From positions 186,001 to 250,000 of the forward strand of contig NC_016481.1 in NCBI RefSeq assembly GCF_000227115.2: a DNA stretch of 64,000 bases, given 5' to 3'. The notes under the pieces were generated by a model that saw only the letters and a list, made by a program, of their open reading frames with translations, made no database searches and was not told where the DNA came from. The position numbers and the translations under genes are program-made. This document shows positions 60,762 through 64,000 of the stretch, in pieces (the stretch's first letter is position 1; every line of letters begins with the position of its first letter). The DNA comes from Naumovozyma dairenensis CBS 421 (Eukaryota > Ascomycota > Saccharomycetes > Saccharomycetales > Saccharomycetaceae).

Positions 60762-63700
60762 ATGTCTGAGAAACCTGACATCGCTGAAAATTCTGCATCT
60801 ATTGATGATGATGCTTCATCTTCTCAAAGTAACCTACACGAATATCATGGGTTCGATTATGATGCTGAACAACGTGTTAGAGACCTAGCCAGATCTTTAA
60901 CTCATCAAAGCGGTAACATCTCCACTTACTCTAATCAAGATGCTGCTACTGAATCCATATTCACTCCTGATATGGAAGGTATTAATCCTATTTTTACAAA
61001 CAAAGAAGCTGAAGAATATAATGAAAAATTAGATCCTACTTCGGAAAATTTCTCCAGTAAAGCTTGGGTTCAAAATATGGCTAATGTCGTCACTTCTGAT
61101 CCTGAATTTTACAAACCTTACTCATTAGGATGTGTTTGGAAAAATTTAAGTGCTTCCGGTGAATCCTCTGATGTCGCTTATCAATCTACTGTTTTAAATA
61201 TGCCATATAAATTATTAAACTCAGCTTTCAGAAAGGCTCGTTCTACTAAGACTGAAGATCGTTTCCAAATCTTGAAGCCAATGGATGGTTGCTTAAATCC
61301 AGGTGAATTATTAGTCGTCTTAGGTAGACCAGGGTCTGGCTGTACTACGTTGTTGAAATCAATCTCTTCAAATACTCATGGTTTCGATGTTGGTGAAGAT
61401 TCTGTTTTATCATACGCTGGGTTTACTCCTGATGATATTAAGAAACATTATCGTGGTGAAGTCGTTTATAATGCTGAAGCTGATATTCATTTACCTCATT
61501 TAACCGTTTATGAAACTTTATACACTGTGTCTAGATTAAAGACTCCACAAAATAGAATTAAAGGTGTCGACAGAGATACTTTTGCAAGACATTTGACTGA
61601 AGTCGCTATGGCTACTTACGGGTTATCACATACAAGAAATACCAAAGTTGGGGATGATTTCGTTAGAGGTGTTTCCGGTGGTGAAAGAAAGCGTGTTTCC
61701 ATTGCTGAAGTTTCCATTTGTGGTTCTAAATTCCAATGTTGGGATAATGCTACTAGAGGTTTAGATTCTGCTACAGCTTTAGAATTTATTCGTGCATTGA
61801 AGACTCAAGCTACTATTGCTAGTTCTGCCGCCACTGTCGCCATTTACCAATGTTCTCAAGATGCTTATGACTTATTCGATAAGGTCTGTGTCTTGGATGG
61901 TGGTTATCAAATCTACTTTGGACCTGGTAATGAAGCCAAGAAATATTTCGAAGATATGGGTTATAAATGTCCAGACAGACAAACTACTGCTGATTTCTTA
62001 ACCTCTGTCACAAGTCCTGCTGAAAGAATAATAAATCCAGACTTTATTAAAAGAGGGATCGCTGTTCCTCAAACGCCAAAGGATATGGGTGAATATTGGT
62101 TAAAATCTCAAAATTATAAAGATCTAATGAAAGAAATTGATCAGAAATTGAATAACGATAACATAGAGGAAAGTCGTACTGCTGTCAAAGAAGCTCACAT
62201 TGCTAAACAATCCAAAAGGGCAAGACCATCTTCTCCTTATACAGTTAGTTACATGTTGCAAGTCAAGTATTTACTGACCAGAAATTTTTGGAGAATTCGA
62301 AATAATGCTGGTGTTAGTTTATTTATGATCATAGGTAATTCTGCTATGGCATTCATTTTAGGTTCTATGTTTTACAAAGTTATGAAAAAAGGTGATACAT
62401 CTACATTCTATTTCCGTGGTGCTGCCATGTTCTTTGCTGTTTTATTCAATGCATTTTCATCTCTATTGGAAATTTTCACTTTATATGAAGCTAGACCTAT
62501 CACTGAAAAACACAGAACATATTCTTTATACCATCCAAGTGCTGATGCCCTTGCGTCCGTATTCTCTGAACTACCAACTAAATGTATTATCGCTGTTTGT
62601 TTCAATATTATCTTTTATTTCCTTGTCGATTTCAAGAGGAATGGTGATACCTTCTTTTTTTATTTGTTAATGAATGTTCTTGGTGTTTTATCTATGTCTC
62701 ATTTGTTTAGATGTGTCGGTTCTCTTACTAAAACTCTATCAGAAGCTATGGTACCTGCATCTATGTTATTATTGGCTCTATCTATGTTTACTGGTTTTGC
62801 TATTCCAAAAACTAAAATGTTAGGTTGGTCTGAATGGATTTGGTATATTAACCCTTTGTCTTATTTATTTGAATCTCTAATGATTAATGAATTCCACGGT
62901 CGTAGGTTTGCATGTGCACAATTTGTTCCATTCGGTCCTGCTTATGCAAATATCAATGGTACTAATCGTATTTGTTCTACTGTTGGTGCCGTTGCAGGTC
63001 AAGATTATGTTTTAGGTGATGATTTCGTTAAGGAAAGTTACGGTTATGAACATAAACACAAATGGCGTTCTTTAGGTATTGGTTTGGCTTATGTTATCTT
63101 CTTCTTATTTCTTTATTTGGTTCTTTGTGAATTTAACGGTGGTGCTAAGCAAAAAGGTGAAATCTTAGTCTTCCCTCAAGGTATTATCAGAAAGATGAAG
63201 AAACAAGGGAAAATCCAAGAAAAAAAAGCTGCTGGCGATATTGAAAATGCTGGTGGCTCTAACGTTAGTGATAAACAATTATTGAATGACACTTCTGAAG
63301 ATTCCGAAGATTCTAATAGTGGTGTTGGTATTTCTAAATCCGAAGCTATCTTCCATTGGAGAAACTTATGTTATGATGTTCAAATTAAGACTGAAACTAG
63401 ACGTATCTTGAATAATGTCGATGGTTGGGTCAAGCCCGGTACTTTAACCGCATTAATGGGTGCCTCTGGTGCTGGTAAGACTACTTTATTAGATTGTTTA
63501 GCTGAAAGAGTTACAATGGGTGTTATTACTGGTGAAGTTTCTGTTAACGGTCGTTTACGTGATGAGTCATTCCCAAGATCTATTGGTTATTGTCAACAAC
63601 AAGATTTACATTTAAAGACTTCTACTGTGAGAGAGTCTTTAAGATTTTCTGCTTATCTTCGTCAACCTTCTGATGTTTCAATTGAAGAAAAGAACAAATA

Positions 63701-64000
63701 TGTTGAAGAAATTATTAAGATTTTAGAAATGGAAAAGTATGCTGATGCTGTCGTTGGTGTTGCTGGTGAAGGTTTAAATGTTGAACAAAGAAAGAGATTA
63801 ACTATTGGTGTTGAATTAGCTGCTAAACCAAAATTACTAGTTTTCTTAGATGAACCAACTTCTGGTTTAGATTCACAAACTGCTTGGTCTATCTGTCAGT
63901 TAATGAAGAAATTAGCTGATCATGGTCAAGCTATTTTATGTACTATCCATCAACCTTCTGCTATTTTGATGCAAGAATTCGATCGTCTATTGTTTATGCA
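60762..64000 (+). CDS. PDR5: PDR-type ABC multidrug exporter, Pdr5 family (3' end outside window)
   Basis: 1079 codons are visible, of roughly 1500 expected. Full-size fungal PDR (ABCG) topology, NBD-TMD-NBD-TMD: N-terminal NBD1 with degenerate Walker A GRPGSGCTT and Walker B FQCWDNATRGLDSAT, both normal for this group, and signature VSGGERKR; TMD1 with six helices (about 510-780) and a large external loop before the last helix; then NBD2 with canonical GASGAGKTTLLD, altered signature LNVEQRKRL and Walker B LLVFLDEPTSGLDSQT. It exports azoles and many other compounds at the plasma membrane. PDR5 and PDR15 are duplicates; the YOR block next door favours PDR5. No frame damage is seen. Confidence 0.95.
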   Translation, partial: MSEKPDIAENSASIDDDASSSQSNLHEYHGFDYDAEQRVRDLARSLTHQSGNISTYSNQDAATESIFTPDMEGINPIFTNKEAEEYNEKLDPTSENFSSKAWVQNMANVVTSDPEFYKPYSLGCVWKNLSASGESSDVAYQSTVLNMPYKLLNSAFRKARSTKTEDRFQILKPMDGCLNPGELLVVLGRPGSGCTTLLKSISSNTHGFDVGEDSVLSYAGFTPDDIKKHYRGEVVYNAEADIHLPHLTVYETLYTVSRLKTPQNRIKGVDRDTFARHLTEVAMATYGLSHTRNTKVGDDFVRGVSGGERKRVSIAEVSICGSKFQCWDNATRGLDSATALEFIRALKTQATIASSAATVAIYQCSQDAYDLFDKVCVLDGGYQIYFGPGNEAKKYFEDMGYKCPDRQTTADFLTSVTSPAERIINPDFIKRGIAVPQTPKDMGEYWLKSQNYKDLMKEIDQKLNNDNIEESRTAVKEAHIAKQSKRARPSSPYTVSYMLQVKYLLTRNFWRIRNNAGVSLFMIIGNSAMAFILGSMFYKVMKKGDTSTFYFRGAAMFFAVLFNAFSSLLEIFTLYEARPITEKHRTYSLYHPSADALASVFSELPTKCIIAVCFNIIFYFLVDFKRNGDTFFFYLLMNVLGVLSMSHLFRCVGSLTKTLSEAMVPASMLLLALSMFTGFAIPKTKMLGWSEWIWYINPLSYLFESLMINEFHGRRFACAQFVPFGPAYANINGTNRICSTVGAVAGQDYVLGDDFVKESYGYEHKHKWRSLGIGLAYVIFFLFLYLVLCEFNGGAKQKGEILVFPQGIIRKMKKQGKIQEKKAAGDIENAGGSNVSDKQLLNDTSEDSEDSNSGVGISKSEAIFHWRNLCYDVQIKTETRRILNNVDGWVKPGTLTALMGASGAGKTTLLDCLAERVTMGVITGEVSVNGRLRDESFPRSIGYCQQQDLHLKTSTVRESLRFSAYLRQPSDVSIEEKNKYVEEIIKILEMEKYADAVVGVAGEGLNVEQRKRLTIGVELAAKPKLLVFLDEPTSGLDSQTAWSICQLMKKLADHGQAILCTIHQPSAILMQEFDRLLFM

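Overview
The window is about 64 kb of an AT-rich nuclear chromosome from a budding yeast of the family Saccharomycetaceae. Genes are short-spaced and intronless, the proteins carry many Asn/Ser/Gln and acidic runs, and nearly every gene has a clear Saccharomyces cerevisiae counterpart (orthologue names below are recalled from family and synteny knowledge, not from a search). The gene order interleaves two S. cerevisiae regions that are sisters from the whole-genome duplication: PSP2-PPZ1-TRM9-UBX2-ERV25-RAD33-SPT5-MRPL39 (YML017-YML009), then TIF35 and SNX41 (YDR429, YDR425), then ERG6-YAP1-GIS4 (YML008-YML006). Several genes expected in a pre-duplication order (BNA7, RPN9, TAF11, VMA8) are absent. 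I infer a post-duplication lineage that lost duplicates differently from Saccharomyces, for example Naumovozyma or Kazachstania; the genus cannot be fixed from this sequence.

Layout: (1) 1-25.3 kb, the YML/YDR block. (2) 25.3-30.8 kb, a synteny break with an LTR-like remnant, two roughly 360-bp G-rich inverted-repeat elements, two poly-G tracts and, between the elements, a gene for a secreted, Kex2-type processed protein with an internal duplication that looks like a killer preprotoxin relative. (3) 30.8-37.8 kb, RPL12-MAK10-AFG1-RML2 (YEL054-YEL050). (4) 39.3-43.0 kb, CAT2 and a YIM1-like reductase, each from other S. cerevisiae locations. (5) 43.5-57.1 kb, NFI1-PUP1-PET123-SME1-MTR10-PNS1 (YOR156-YOR161), with a decayed Ty3/gypsy-type element inserted between NFI1 and PUP1. 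(6) 57.1-60.8 kb, a gene-poor stretch with an LTR-like repeat, a relic of an apyrase-family gene, a third G-rich element and a dense set of Pdr1/Pdr3 sites. (7) 60.8 kb to the edge, a PDR5-type ABC drug pump cut by the window end.

The genes are mostly housekeeping: translation and ribosomes (TIF35, RPL12, MRPL39, RML2, PET123), transcription and DNA repair (SPT5, RAD33), tRNA modification (TRM9), splicing (SME1), ER and secretory function (UBX2, ERV25), sterol synthesis (ERG6), oxidative-stress control (YAP1), proteasome (PUP1), SUMO ligation (NFI1), nuclear import (MTR10) and drug efflux (PDR5). Recognisable regulatory sites fit these roles: a Rap1 site at RPL12, a proteasome PACE box at PUP1, and PDRE clusters at PDR5 and, less expectedly, at the YIM1 homologue.

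The most interesting new structure is the family of G-rich elements with terminal inverted repeats. One copy has a perfect 8-bp target duplication and another has 7 of 8, so they look like non-autonomous hAT-type DNA transposons. The secreted killer-like gene lying between two of them, and the reading-frame break at the prenylated end of GIS4, are the next best targets.
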